Assembly (NCBI GenBank): GCA_903813345.2
Contig: CAIIXF020000001.1
Span: 41,755,366-41,819,365 of the forward strand
Reading direction: 5' to 3'
DNA: 64,000 nt
Source: Owenia fusiformis
Lineage: Eukaryota > Annelida > Polychaeta > Sabellida > Oweniidae
Under the pieces are notes generated by a model. It worked only from the letters and a program-made list of their open reading frames with translations, was not told the origin of the DNA and did not search any database. Shown piece after piece: positions 13,423 to 25,487 of this stretch. A program made the position numbers and the translations under genes. Position 1 is the first letter of the stretch. Each line of letters opens with the position of its first letter.

Positions 13423-14725
13423 AGCCACTGGGCTGAAATCAAAATATTTGGACTGTGTTCTAAGGAATGTGTTCTAATAAATCACCGCCATTTGAAACCT
13501 AGAGCCATGAAGGAAATAAACTATGAAAGAACTTTCTCTGCACGATTTGAGGAACTGATAGCCATTATTTAAGTTTACTTGTTTCTTATCTTTGCTGGAC
13601 TTGCTCCAAAAGAAAGATCTTACACCATGTTCCTGTACAATACAATTTACTATATGTAAAAGAACGATTGAAAATCCATTGACTCTTGAGGATTCAAAGA
13701 ACAGAGATTGTCTCTATATTTTTGCATAACCCACATCAGTGAAGATGTATTGTGTACTGTATAAGTCTACTGAGTTGAAGTGTACCTTATATTGTGCTAT
13801 TGTATTCAAATACCTGAACAACTGTCTAGCTTTAAAGGTGGGTAAGATGTGCATTGAGTTGGTGAGATTTGCTTTTGCTTCAAGTCTCTGGACCCTCATC
13901 ACCACCTTGTTTAGGCAATGAGTGTTCGGTTGGGGGGTCATAGGGGCTTGAAGTAAGACTAGTATGCTCATGTTAAATCCAGACTAATCAGAGCATGACT
14001 GTTTGGAGAAATGACCAATTATCTGCTCATAAGACAAAATTGGGTCCTGTCATAATTATGCTACCCAAGCTATGGGTCGTCTGACCCACCCTTCGTTGGT
14101 ATACGTATAGTATCACCATTTGTTTAGATCTGAAACTATGACTGAGAAAAACTATACACGCAATTTGCAGACTATAAAAAAGTTCTCTGAACATTTAAAA
14201 AAACGAAGCAAAGTTGTATGACTTTCAAAGTGCAGAAATCCGACATTTTAAAATGTATATTAACATCGGGAGATTAGTATGAGAAATCCTTGTAAATTCT
14301 AGTTGGCTTAAAATGAGATTAGATGAAATATTTCAAATTTGAGATACTACTAAAGAGAGATTCCTTGTTTCAGCCAGTAATTCCTTCAATCTTGTGCAAT
14401 ATGAAATACGTCCCATTTATGGACAGTATATAATTGATGATGTATATTTTGTAAATATTATTTATTTTAATATTATGGGCAATGTTGGTTATCTTGAGAT
14501 ATTTCTTAAGGAAATGTACTTGCAATTATAGACATACATAAGCTAATATAATATTATGTATTGTTGTATGTGTGATCTAAAAGCATTGTACAGTATGTGT
14601 TAAGAATTCATGTACTTATGTAGAGAATTATAAAAACTTAACAAAATACATTATACATTTTCTGTATAGTATTTGCTATTTTTACTACAGTTGATGATAG
14701 GAACCCATTTTCCAATAAAGGATTG
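13423..14725 (+). other. Rap1GAP 3' UTR and downstream sequence
   Basis: No coding potential. Candidate poly(A) signals AATAAA occur at 13476-13481 and 14714-14719. The more distal one would give a 3' UTR of about 1.3 kb. Which one is used cannot be decided from the sequence. Confidence 0.4.
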
Positions 14726-14910
14726 ACAAAATATTTTTTGAAATCACAGTTTGACCAATATTCGCTACCTTTTTAATTTCCCAAATTCTATACCAACAAG
14801 GTATGGTTTGAATAATGGTTTAAAATCTTATCTTAGAAAATGAGTGTTTTGAGTGTTTTCATAAAAGTGTTATTTTTCATCAAAATGATAACTTTTCTTA
14901 AGAAATCATA

Positions 14911-15344
14911 TTATTCTATAGTTAGCATGATATTCATCGGATAACATTTCAAAATAAAAACGGTATTTTTGTAATCAGTGGTAAAATATGATATTTTTCA
15001 CAAATTTTCACTTAACCATAGCATACGGAGTTTTAGCCATGACATACAGCGCCGTATGCTATGAATTATGGATTTTTGCTACTTCAGACTCAAAGGCTAA
15101 GTGTCAATATCGCCGGATCGTTTGGAAAATTCGATTTAAATCACTTAATTTCCGACGATTCTGATGATGACTTTAACTATGGAATAAAAAGAACATCCTA
15201 TGATTTACTCGTGATATGATTTTAATCCACTCATGTATATTGATATCTGCACTCTCTCGCTACACTTGCTCGTGCAGATATCATATCCATTCGTGGATAA
15301 AAATCATATCACTCATGAATCATAGGATATCCTCTATTTATTTT
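14911..15344 (+). mobile_element. Hairpin-head composite element, copy B
   Basis: Near-identical to 61043-61478 and to the reverse of 5587-5985. It begins TTATTCTATAGTTAGCATGA, has a body with the GCATACGGAG ... CAGCGCCGTATGC palindrome, then ACTATGGAATAAAAAGAACA. It ends with the hairpin head, whose inner stem is GATATCTGCAC/GTGCAGATATC and whose loop is TCTCTCGCTACACTTGCTC. No protein is encoded. Confidence 0.85.
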
Positions 15345-17020
15345 AGTGAAAACATAGTATCTATGGCCAGAATAAAGTCATAGTCAAAGATATGATTTTA
15401 TTAATTCATTTGCAATACCATACCTAATTTCTAATTTTTATTAAAATTATTGATGCATTAAACCGTTGTGTTCTGAAGACCAGACAATTCATTTTTTGTT
15501 AACATGAACTTGGAATTTTGAAGTATCTCTATTTATGCTTTGAGTATATTATACTCCTCATGTGTCTCAGTTGTAATTGAAACAAAAGATCTTTTCATGT
15601 CATTAAAACTTTAAAGTAAAAAGTGGATGAAATAATAACAAAGTAACTAGCTTTAAAAATAGTCAATATCAGCATTATCACTATGTATATTTACATATAT
15701 TTACTTGGCAATATGCATCATATTGCACAGGTGCTGTAATCAGATGGAAATCATTTTGTTGTTGATTTTTTAAAAAGTCCACTCTCACTATCTGTCAATA
15801 TTGGAAGCTAGGATTTTTTTTGGGGGGAGGGGGTTCATAAATTCAGACCTGGAGACTAAGACTGACGGTTAATTACAAAGGGAGGAAAAGCTAATGCCAT
15901 GATGAATTTCATACCACTTAACAAGTTAAACAGTTATTTTGAGATTTCAACCCAACCCCTTAGAAACATTGAGATTTAAAGAAACCAAGTCTCAGAGTTA
16001 TCCATCTTCTGAATACATCAACAAGTTTCTTCTGGAAGGAAGAACAATTCTTAAGTCCTGCATTCAGAGGATGAGAGAGACTCAATATAATATAAACTAC
16101 TATGAAGTGTATTTTTGTATGTACTTATTGTACCAGTCTATAATGTGACAATAGAGAAAATGTGATTTAATCTTATAAAACTGATATTGTAAGATACATG
16201 TACATGTACTGTATTCAATATAGGTTATTGGTAGAATTATCATGTATTATTATACAAGTCCAAAGACTCAGTAAACAATAAACAAAAATATAAAAATTCA
16301 TTTTTATGATGTTTATTTATATATACTTTACAAGAAAAATACCTTTAGTCCATTATTACTGTATGAGTAAGATATCAATAGTTGATAGTATACGTTATTG
16401 AATGATTTGAAGTGCAATACAGGATATATTCTGCTCGAGAATTCCATATTGGAACGAGACAAAGTCGAGTGCCATACAGAATATCGAGACAGAATATATT
16501 GCACTTCAAATCATTCAATAACGTTTTTAACGTGTGATCCTCTGTATTGCTACTGAGATTGTTCCCTCCGTACCAATATTTTCTGTATTGTAACTGAGAT
16601 GATTAACGAGGACAATCTCAGTAGCAAAACAGATTGGTACAGCACAAGAACTGACCAATCAGAGGGCTCCATTTTACAGATCATACAATAAATTAATATG
16701 TTAACTTAAAAACAAAAAACAATACCTTTAAAAGTAATATTACAATACTTGTCTACATAATGAATTATGCCTCATGATATTTAAACTACAAACTACATGT
16801 ATGTATAACCCTGTATTATAAGTGCTGTATATTATCAAAATATTAAAAGTCAAACTACAGGGTGTCTCATGATGAAACACCATAAATGTCAGTGTGCTTT
16901 ACTCTGACTTTCAAACAACTAGATTATATTTTTTGAGTGAAATTTTCAATTTCATGTCAAATACATTGTATAAAAATATATATCTTTTTTAATTACAAAC
17001 ACAAATAAAGTGTATACATT
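15345..17020. other. Intergenic sequence, Rap1GAP to carotenoid oxygenase
   Basis: No convincing exon. It contains the hairpin element at 16395-16523 and, after it, further short inverted sequences with a CCAATCAGAGGGCTCC motif (16656 on). An ATTAAA signal on the minus strand at 16988-16993 could end the oxygenase transcript about 30 bases after its stop codon. Confidence 0.4.
16395..16523. repeat. Fold-back hairpin element
   Basis: ACGTTATTGAATGATTTGAA is repeated as its reverse complement at the other end (TTCAAATCATTCAATAACGT), with GTGCAAT and ATATTCTG extending the stem. The loop contains CTCGAG/GTCGAG. It is a hairpin head without an attached body. Confidence 0.75.
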
Positions 17021-19340
17021 TTAAAACTTATTTGCAATGAATCGACCATGGAAATCCATAGGTAAATGTATGGGCATGTATGCATAGTTCATCATTTCCA
17101 AAGTGGTACCATTCAAAACAGCTAAATAATTTTTACCCTTTTCTCCATCTAAAATAGAGGTGATGACAACTCCGTCATCCTCAGAGGTAGCATCAGGGCG
17201 GGGAATAAACCAGGGTTCCATTGGGTAATGGTTAGGTTTGTGCCATATAAGGTCAGCATTTGGGTTACCACAGACATTCTTTTTCCCAATTGCCCATTTA
17301 CCATAATGAATGTTATCAGCTTTAGAAATGGTACCCCAGAAATTGCAATAGTTCAAAGAACGGTGATTCTCATTAATAACAGGGAAATCAATGTGAGTCA
17401 TGACACTGTCAATAGATGGCATACTATGTAAATGCTCTGTGGTAACAGTAAGTGTTGTTAAATCAAGAGTGAATCGAGTCAATCTATTTGGGGTTTCAAC
17501 CTTGTTTCTTTTTTCAACATTCATCATAGTTGGGATATTTATTCCAGTTAGTTGTTCAAAACCAGGGAAATGGGTGCAATCTGCAACAATTTTGGTTCCA
17601 TTGTCAGTTTCATAAGAGTTAACAAAGTGAATGATCAAACCTGGGTATTTTGTTTCTAATTTGGTCATTTTGCCTGTGCGTAAATCAACCACATGGACTA
17701 CCATTGGGTCATTGGGGTCACAACGCATGGCAGATTTCATATCAAAGGTACCTTCAGCCATTAAATTAGGGAAATCAAAGAAACAGGGTGTGGCAAAGAA
17801 AGCAGCATAGTTTTCAGTAACTGCAAAAGAATGCATGTATGGGATAGCATTACTATCGACCTTCCAGCTAGTGACTTCTTTAGGAACCATATCTTCACCC
17901 AAACGAATCACGCTGAATTCAGACTGGCCATCCAATTCAATTTTAACATAATAAGTTACCCAGTTATCTTTTTTGTATTCGAACAATGGATGAGCTGAGC
18001 TCAATCCTGGAACCTCTGGCATTTTAATACCCATTATGTTCTCTAAGAAATCTTTCATGGAGGAGTCTTGATCTTCAATATGCTTAGGCAAAAATGGTGT
18101 GTATGTTTTCTTCAGTTCTAACTTAGTCATATTGAAAGTGTACAATTTCCACATATCATTTAAAGCAACAAGTTCTGGGTCTGGATTAGTCTTAGAAGTT
18201 TCATAAACATTGACTGGGTTATTGTTCATACCATTCATCATACGTTGCATCTTCTCCATTGTGTTTTCTTCAGGAATAGTTCCAGCAAACAGAACATATG
18301 GGGCGATAGTGTTTGTAGCAACTGAGTCTTTATAATAATTGGTCTGCTGCATTTTTGTTGAGAAGAACACACTTTCTCCATCTCCAGGGAATTTCCAGCT
18401 ACTCAACTTGGCGAAACCATCAAATGTGTGGACAACTTTTTTGTCTCCCATTTCAAACTTTCCAGGCCCATTCTTAACCTGTAAAAGCAATAAGAATCAG
18501 TTAAATCAAGTAAATGAAGGAACGGGTCAATTTTTCAATGATGTCTCAAAACATACTTCAAATAATTCCTAAAACATTATCAAACATTTTTTAAATAATC
18601 CATCAAGACTGAAATTTTTAGATCTTCTAAATGATGCTACTTCAAATGGCAGCCGTTCAAATCATGCATTTGCTAAAATTATTTTTCAACTGTTAACAAA
18701 TACCCATCTCAATATTTGACTGATGATTATTTAGTAAAGACGTTTGTTCACTGTTCAATCGCCTTATGAGAGTTGATCGAAGAGTTGTTGTATTGTATAA
18801 AATAAGCCAGGCATGGTGAGAAACTGAGATGATGTATATACTGCTCAAAAATGAAAGTAAATGATAGAATAATATCTAAATTGCTAATCTAAATTGCTGT
18901 ACGTGGTTCTCCTTGAGCTCTACATTACTTTGATGTTAGCTCAAAATGAAAAGAAAAGGTGTCCCTCCAGGAAAGTTTACATTTCTCGTATTTGTGACAT
19001 CTTTTTTTTATATACCCATCCCCTCGACTAAACAATTTTTCATATTTTCCACTCAATTATAGGGCTAAAATAGTCTGGTTTTAAAGTATATTCTATAACA
19101 AGAGAGATACATCATCTTAAGATTTTTCCACACATACCCTGGACCTTTAAAAAGACTTACCAGTGTGCCTCTGACCCATTTTGGAATGCCACCTGGGAGC
19201 TCAAACTTCAATGGGACATCCTCCACCTCCTTCTCAATGCTAGTGAAGAGCAGTTTGAAGCCAGTAGAATCTTCAGGTACCTCTCCAGTTGTCATGAAGA
19301 CCAGACTGAAAACAACACAAAGACTTTTGAGAATCTTCAT
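17021..19340 (-). CDS. Secreted carotenoid cleavage oxygenase family protein (BCO/RPE65-like)
   Basis: Two exons: 19161-19340 and 17021-18478, joined in phase 0 (WVRGTL|VKNGPGKFEMG); 545 residues, the usual length for the family. The family binds non-haem iron and cleaves or isomerises carotenoids and related polyenes. Four candidate iron-ligand histidines are in place: His223 (AHPLF), His276 (MHSFAVTENY), His344 (IIHFVNSYE) and His537 (FHGRF). Residues 1-20 (MKILKSLCVVFSLVFMTTGE) look like a signal peptide, unlike the cytosolic or mitochondrial vertebrate enzymes, so an extracellular or luminal protein is inferred. I chose the start at 19340 because it begins the signal peptide and sits about 85 bases after the predicted TATA-directed start site; an in-frame upstream ATG at 19421 would bury the signal. 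Substrate unknown. Confidence 0.93.
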
Positions 19341-19448
19341 TGTGGTGAATTTGCTTGTTTGTTGATTGTTGCTTGTTTGTCTTTTGTTGATCGATCTGTA
19401 AGACCTGCTGCTTGATGTCAAATCTGAAGAATCACAATTTTGGTTGAG

Positions 19449-19456
19449 TTTATATA
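19449..19456 (-). promoter_or_regulatory. TATA box of the carotenoid oxygenase gene
   Basis: TATATAAA on the minus strand, about 110 bases upstream of the chosen ATG. It predicts transcription starting near 19420-19425 and a 5' leader of about 80-85 bases. Confidence 0.55.
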
Positions 19457-20813
19457 CCTTGATTTAATCTTATCAAATCGCTATCATATAGTGTTATCGA
19501 GCATTGATGTGTATGTATCATCTGCTATTACTGGTTAAATCTGGGGCCAAGGACAATAGGACATTGCCCATGAAGTCTGGGGACACATGTTCGAAGGTGA
19601 CCCTGTTCATTTAGATTCTTAAAGTGACTTGAAAAAATCTCTGTTTTTTCTGTTTTTCTGTTTACCACGTATGAAGCTGAGCAATACATCTTTGGTATAA
19701 ATCCCTAATGTGAATGGTCTTATTTAGGTATGTAATCATAAGGAAGAGCACTTCTTTCCATTTTGGGTTGAATAACTAGTATCCTTAACCAGACGAAGAC
19801 CACAGACAAAGCCAATCCTAGCCTTTTATCTACAGGGTGTGCTATAAATGTATTCAAATGACAATTGCAACTACTTGTGAATGCAAACTCCCAGTTTCAA
19901 GGTCATATTTAATATTACAATTTTACACTTATTTACATATGCACAATTGGAATCAAATGGATGTCTTAGACAGTCTATCAGAGACACATTGTGTATGGTG
20001 TTTACACTTATGTGATTCATATTTTTGGCAAAAATAGTTGAGGCACTATTCTATCATTTACTTTAATGTTTTTGATCAATGTAATCTTTAGAATAATAAT
20101 GTAATAATATTTTTTCAAAATTTGTTCCAATAAGCAAATCAAAATTTCAAATTTGATTGTGGATGAGGCATAATAACCATAACCAAATTGAAACAAACTG
20201 AACCATCCTTTACAGAACTGATTATATTCTATTTATCATGTTTATGGTCTTCGTTTGGTCATAACATATTGTAGAATGTAATATTTTCTCATACTTTAAT
20301 TCAATTTCAACATAGTCAGTTGTGCTGCAGATGTCATCCCAAGGTCATGAATTCATATTAGCAATACAAGGACAGCCTTATTATTAGGTCATAGAATATT
20401 GTATAATATGATAATATGATAGCATACATTCTGTAAACAACTCATATATGAAAGATCTTATCACCAATGAAAAGATGAAACCAATCCTCGAATTCCTCTC
20501 CACAGTTATACCAAGAACAAAAGAAGTGTCTGATGTGTTCTCTAAAACAATATAGAGAAAAGTATATGTATCTATTTCAAATTATATTATTACCATCCCA
20601 AAGATGACCATTAAATTGACGATGTGTAAAAATTTCAGAATTTTTTGAAAATTGGTTCAAGAGAAACATGGGTTCAAAAAGTTCACCATATTGATACCCA
20701 TCCTTTGTCCAAAGCAGGGGTAACGCTCAATTAGAGTGATGAACTTCATTCTCCAAACCGAATAGTCCTTAGTTGTAAGAAATGAGAAGATAGAAAGGTG
20801 TGATATTAGTATA
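19457..20813. other. Intergenic, nothing recognised
   Basis: No exon-like sequence with splice sites, no tRNA and no clear repeat beyond AT-rich sequence. It includes TACAGGGTGTGCTATAAATG near 19833, which resembles one end of the TACAGGGTGTCC element family without a visible partner. Confidence 0.4.
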
Positions 20814-21789
20814 CAGTGAAACCTCTCTTTGTGATCATCTCTTTATTAACTGTCAAGTGAACACCATTCCTGGACAAAAATTCTCTCCATTGACTAACAA
20901 CATATATTCACTTAACACGCACACAGAGTGAACACCCAACTTAAGTGAACACCCAACTTAAGTGAACACCCACCTTAAGTGAACACCCAACTTAAGTGAA
21001 CACCCAACTTAAGTGAACACCAAACTTAAGTGAACACCCAACTTAAGCGAACACTCACATAGAGTGAACACCCAACTTAAAAGAAACACCCAACTTAAGT
21101 GAACACCAAACTTAAGTGAACACCCAACTTAAGTGAACACCCACCTTAAGTGAACACCCACCCTAAGTGAACACCCACCTTAAGTGAACACCCACCTTAA
21201 GTGAACACCCAACTTAAGTGAACACCCACCTTAAGTGAACACCAAACTTAAGTGAACACCCAACTTAAGTGAACACCCAACTTAAGTGAACACCCACCTT
21301 AAGTGAACACCCAACTTAAGTGAACACCCACCTTAAGTGAATACCCAACTTAGGTGAACACCCACCTTAAGTGAACACCCACCTTAAGTGAACACCCAAC
21401 TTAAGTGAACACCCACCTTAAGTGAACACCCACCTTAAATGAACACCGAACTTAAGTGAACACCCAACTTAAGTGAACACCCACCTTAAGTGAACACCCA
21501 ACTTAAGTGAACACCCAACTTAAGTGAACACCCACCTTAAGTAAATACCCGTACCCAACTTAGGTGAACACCCACCTTAAGTGAGCACCCACCTTAAGTG
21601 AACACCCAACTTAAGTGAACACCCAACTTAAGTGAACACCCACCTTAAGTGAACACCCAACTTAAGTGAACACCCAACTTAAGTGAACAGTTGCCTACAG
21701 CAAAACCATGAACAGTGAACACTCATTAATAATGAACAACTACATATAAACAGTCAACAAATTTTTATTCAGATACAGAGGTTTAATTG
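20814..21789. mobile_element. pogo/Tigger-like non-autonomous element carrying a minisatellite
   Basis: Left end CAGTGAAACCTCTCTTTGTG and right end AGAGGTTTAATTG form short imperfect terminal inverted repeats. Each end is followed by TA (20812-20813 and 21790-21791), as for Tc1/mariner/pogo insertions. The interior is almost entirely the 17-bp tandem array described separately. Related short elements lie at 45757-45916 and about 36818-36947. No transposase. Confidence 0.75.
20929..21693 (+). repeat. 17-bp minisatellite, about 45 units
   Basis: The consensus unit is AAGTGAACACCCAMCTT, where M is A or C. About 45 units run head to tail; most are exact or one base off, and a few have indels (around 21070 and 21545). 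Units of the A and C types are interspersed. Each junction makes CTTAAGTGA. The array lies inside a TA-flanked element with which it shares the phrase AAGTGAACACC. Confidence 0.95.
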
Positions 21790-22336
21790 TAGTAAACCAC
21801 GTGCTGTTAGTACACATGTTTCGGAGGTAAACGTTTATATTATCTTTCAGAGGGCTTGATCACAATCTGCCCTTATCAAATGAAGGTCTGCTATCATACT
21901 TTTATTTCACTAAAAATAGCATGAACAGAAAGTTTAAACTATTTTATCTTTCAGTTCAAGATATTGGGGCTGAGTTGTCCTTGAAACATACATACAATAA
22001 GTTGAGCAATCTGAGGTAAAAGAAAGATGATTTTTCTTCAGTTTGACACCATTTGGAAATGAAACAATTGTGTTTGATATAATAATCAATTGAGACAAAT
22101 TGGAAACAAGGATAGGTTGTCCTTATTTAACAATGGCTGCACTTCCAGAATCAGAAATCAGAAGGAATTTTTTCTCATATTTGACACACAGGTACTCAAA
22201 CTGAAATTTAAGGCTTTTTAAATTTTTATTTGAAAACAGTGACATTCCTCAAATTAATCTAAACCCCCAGAGCCTTATTGTGAAAAATTATCATGTTGGA
22301 TTAATTTCAATTTTTGTAAACTTAAATTTTGCAATA

Positions 22337-22497
22337 CTGTACGCCCGGTATTATTCGCGTGCCAATTAAATCTCTGGGAATTTGTTTTTACCCGGGGCTC
22401 TGATGCATTTCGTGCGCACGATTGTTCACATGATCGTTGCCTGCAATTTGATTGGATATCATATACTGGGGAATCCCCGAATACGATAAAATACAGT
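22337..22497 (+). mobile_element. Partial copy of CTGTACGCCCGG element
   Basis: Matches the first part of the 31492-31925 element (CTGTACGCCCGGTATTATTC, then ACCCGGGGCTCTGATGCATT and CATATACTGGGGAATCCCCG), with internal deletions. Similarity stops at AATACAGTA. A further fragment of the same element, containing AATAGCCGCGAAATCGTGTT, reappears near 24049-24110, so the copy seems split by about 1.5 kb of later insertions. Confidence 0.75.
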
Positions 22498-22594
22498 ATG
22501 AAGTACGGTAAAGTTATTATGGGAGCCACGCACTTTTGCTTTAATATTAAAAATGACGATGCAATAGAGGTTGATATTACTGTACTGGCTTCCT

Positions 22595-22799
22595 GGTCAT
22601 CCCAACCCCAAGTCAACTCAACCCAGTCCAACTCAACCTCAAGTCAAGTCAACCCCAAGTCAAGTCAACCCCAGTAAAACTCAACTCGCGTGCGAGTTTT
22701 ACAGGGTTGAGTTGACTTAGGGTTGAATTTTACTGGGGTTGAGTTGACTTGGGGTTGAATTGGACTGGGTTGAGATGACTTGGGGTTGAGATGACCTGT
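22595..22799. repeat. Palindromic array of GTTGACTTGGG-type repeats
   Basis: The left half is tandem CAACCCCAAGTCAACTC-like units, and the right half is the same units inverted (GAGTTGACTTGGGGTTG). They meet at the palindrome AACTCGCGTGCGAGTT (22683-22698). Each half has about six units of 11-17 bp. Confidence 0.8.
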
Positions 22800-22804
22800 C
22801 ACCC

Positions 22805-23987
22805 CAGTGGCGTAGCCAGCAATTGGTGACCAGGGGTTCGATTTTTTATGTATCCACAAATCTCCCCCCTTCATCGGTGTACCTCACATAAAAGTATTTT
22901 TTGTACATACAATTTACACCCCTCCAAAAGTTTGGCAACAATTTGATTTTCTATATTGAAATAGTTTTTGGTGAATCTTTTACTGAAAGATATTGAATTC
23001 TGGTAGCAAAATCATACATTTTATATAACAATTGTTTATTTGTTCAATGAAATCCAAATCAAGGGTTAGCATACATTGAGACAACTTTTGTAAAGGGCAA
23101 ATTACAACATATCTCTAAGGAACATATATTTTAACGAGCTACCATTGAAAAATCGTCATTCCCAATTCATCATTCAAAGATATGTCAAATTCTGGCATGC
23201 TATTCCCACACTTTTAGATGATTTTTGAAAAGAATCCAAATCAAAAGAATTTTATCTGCCATTTCATTTTGTAATAGAGGAGTTCATAATGACCTCATGA
23301 ACTTACAGTTAGTTTCTGAATACTAGTATATTCAAAAGCAAATATTTTTGAAGAATGTAATACTTATTTAATCATGGCGCACAATAAAAGTCGTAATGGC
23401 TGCACGAATACTCTCAATTGGTACTGACGATAGAAGTGACAGATGACAAATAGTATTGTATTAATGGAATGAAACATAGGCTGAAATTAAAAAAAAAAAT
23501 TGAAATAACAAAATATCCACTGTGCTCTGTAGGCTCTAACATTAAACATCTCTCTTAAATTTCAATGCCTTGCAACAAATAAAGAACAAATAATGCTGAA
23601 AAACTTATTTGTTGTGCTTTCTTTGAATTGAAAATAAAAAACTTTGAAAACATTCCATTTTCTATCACAGTTCCGCTGATTTTATCATTAATGACGAGAA
23701 TCATGAAATGATCCCTATCTCAGCTTATGTGTGCCCCAGCACTTTAATATTTTCCAAAGTATTATGACATTCTATTCTTCATGTTACACCTAAGAATGAT
23801 TCGTTATGACCATAGTGATATTTGCCAATACTCAAACCTCTTCCTTTACTATTTTTTCCTACTGGTCATATAAATTGAATATATGTTTCTGGTTATTGCA
23901 ATGAATTTTTCCACAAATATTTTTTTGGGAGAAATCCCGACCGGGGGTTCGTCCGAACCCATCGAACCCCCGGTCCCTACGGCTATG
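22805..23987. mobile_element. hAT-like element, CAGTGGCGTAGCCAG end, 5-bp TSD
   Basis: Left end CAGTGGCGTAGCCAG; right end CCCTACGGCTATG, a diverged inverted match. Both ends have GGGGTTCG/CGAACCCC blocks just inside. CACCC flanks both sides (22800-22804 and 23988-23992). There is no transposase-like frame in the 1.2-kb interior. Confidence 0.65.
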
Positions 23988-24097
23988 CACCCAATTACTG
24001 TACATCTAACTTAATTTACACACGAGTAGCTCGAGAATTCCTGGAATACAGTAGTAATGAATTTCAAACTTGTGAAATCGCGAAATTTAATAGCCGC

Positions 24098-24150
24098 GAA
24101 ATCGTGTTTCGAACCCACGACCCCACACTTACAAGGCGATTGCTCTATCT
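24098..24150 (-). pseudogene. tRNA-like fragment (tRNA-Thr or tRNA-derived SINE)
   Basis: The minus strand reads TAGAGCAATCGCCTTGTAAG and then GGTCGTGGGTTCGAAAC. This is the anticodon arm to T arm of a tRNA-Thr(TGT)-type gene, with an intact B-box-like GGTTCGAAAC. The anticodon stem no longer pairs well and the acceptor and D arms are not recognisable, so it is a pseudogene or SINE piece. Confidence 0.4.
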
Positions 24151-24221
24151 ATAGTCATTTCTTGGGCTGGTCACTGGTGATCGTTCTTGGGGTATTCAGG
24201 GTCAGTTGTTCTATTTTATAT

Positions 24222-24856
24222 ATAACCACTCAACCCTACCACATGACCACATTTAAAAGGGATAAGGCAACAGTGAAGTTGCAAATGGAGTATCTCATTT
24301 GTTTACAGGGCTTTTCTGGTAACAATACAAGTGCATACTGCTTGATGAATCTATACAATTTATAATAGAATACTTGGAAGATAAGTAAATTCTAGAATCC
24401 TTCAGAAATATGGAAATAAACAAAATTCCTCCATTTGCAACTTCATTGTAGCCTGTATCCCTTTTAAAGAAATACAGGCTACAGTATAGGGGTAGGGTAG
24501 TGTGGTACCATTTAAATGTGAGCCTCAATGTCCAAAACTGTTTTGCTAAAATTCAATAATACACACTACTATACCCCCATACTGTATCCTGTATTCCTTT
24601 AAAAGAAGTACAGGCTACAGGGAAGTTGCAAATGGAGGACGTTTGTTTATTTCCATAGTTCTGAATGTATACTAGATTTTACACATATTCTAAGTGTTCT
24701 ACTATACATTGTATAGATTCATCGAGCAGTTTGCATCGTATTATTACCAGAAAAGCCCAAAGGTCAAAGATAGAGAATACCCGCTCCATTTGCAACTTAA
24801 CCGTACCCTGTATCATTTTTAAATGTGGTCACGTGGTAGGGTAGTGTGTAATAATC
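24222..24856. mobile_element. Fold-back element of about 630 bp
   Basis: The ends are inverted copies: CCCTACCACATGACCACATTT-like on the left, and AAATGTGGTCACGTGGTAGGG on the right. AAGTTGCAAATGGAG occurs four times, twice in each orientation, and CTGTATCCCTTTTAAAG-type motifs flank the centre near 24540. The arms have diverged moderately. No coding potential. Confidence 0.75.
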
Positions 24857-25487
24857 CTATCAGACAAGCGCAATCACTTTATAGTTATACAAGCTCAAGC
24901 TAATTGAGTGGTTCACTAAGTTTATTCATTCAAACTATTATGAATCAAAATTGAAAACTTTGATGATATTTTACTGTTTTCTGGTTGCTATAGTAACTAT
25001 TAACACTATCAAGCATAAATGAAAACTCCGTGTGAAAAACAATTACATGTATAGACATTTCATACCTCAATATACAAATACAGTATATGGACTATCAAAC
25101 ACTTTCGATTCTTGATTTGCTTTTTATGAAGTTAAAATGAAAATATTGTGATTGATTCAAGTTAATGATTACATATCTAATATACATAGGCTAAATTGAT
25201 TTCATTGAGCTTAAAGGAAATACATGGATGATTTTCAGAAATTTCACAAAAGAAGACATAAGAGAAGGGGTCAACACGACAAAATAGACAGCATTATTTC
25301 AATTGCAACCTACAGAGATCTTCTAAGGTAAGGTGTTCACTGTAGAGTCTCTCCCCAGTACAGAGAGAGGGGTGTTCACTTTGAGGTTCAGTATTCACTT
25401 AATAAGAAGCATAAAAGGGTGTAATGTGTTCATTTCACAATAGAGGTCACCACCAGGACACCAAAACTTAAAGTTTTAACTCTACTT

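Noticed and set aside
19341-19421. In-frame upstream ATG that would extend the carotenoid oxygenase by 27 residues
   Set aside because: The extension is polar and would hide the signal peptide; the TATA position places transcription start near it.
20929-21693. Regular direct repeats that could be mistaken for a CRISPR array
   Set aside because: Units are contiguous with no unique spacers, and the sequence is eukaryotic; it is a minisatellite.
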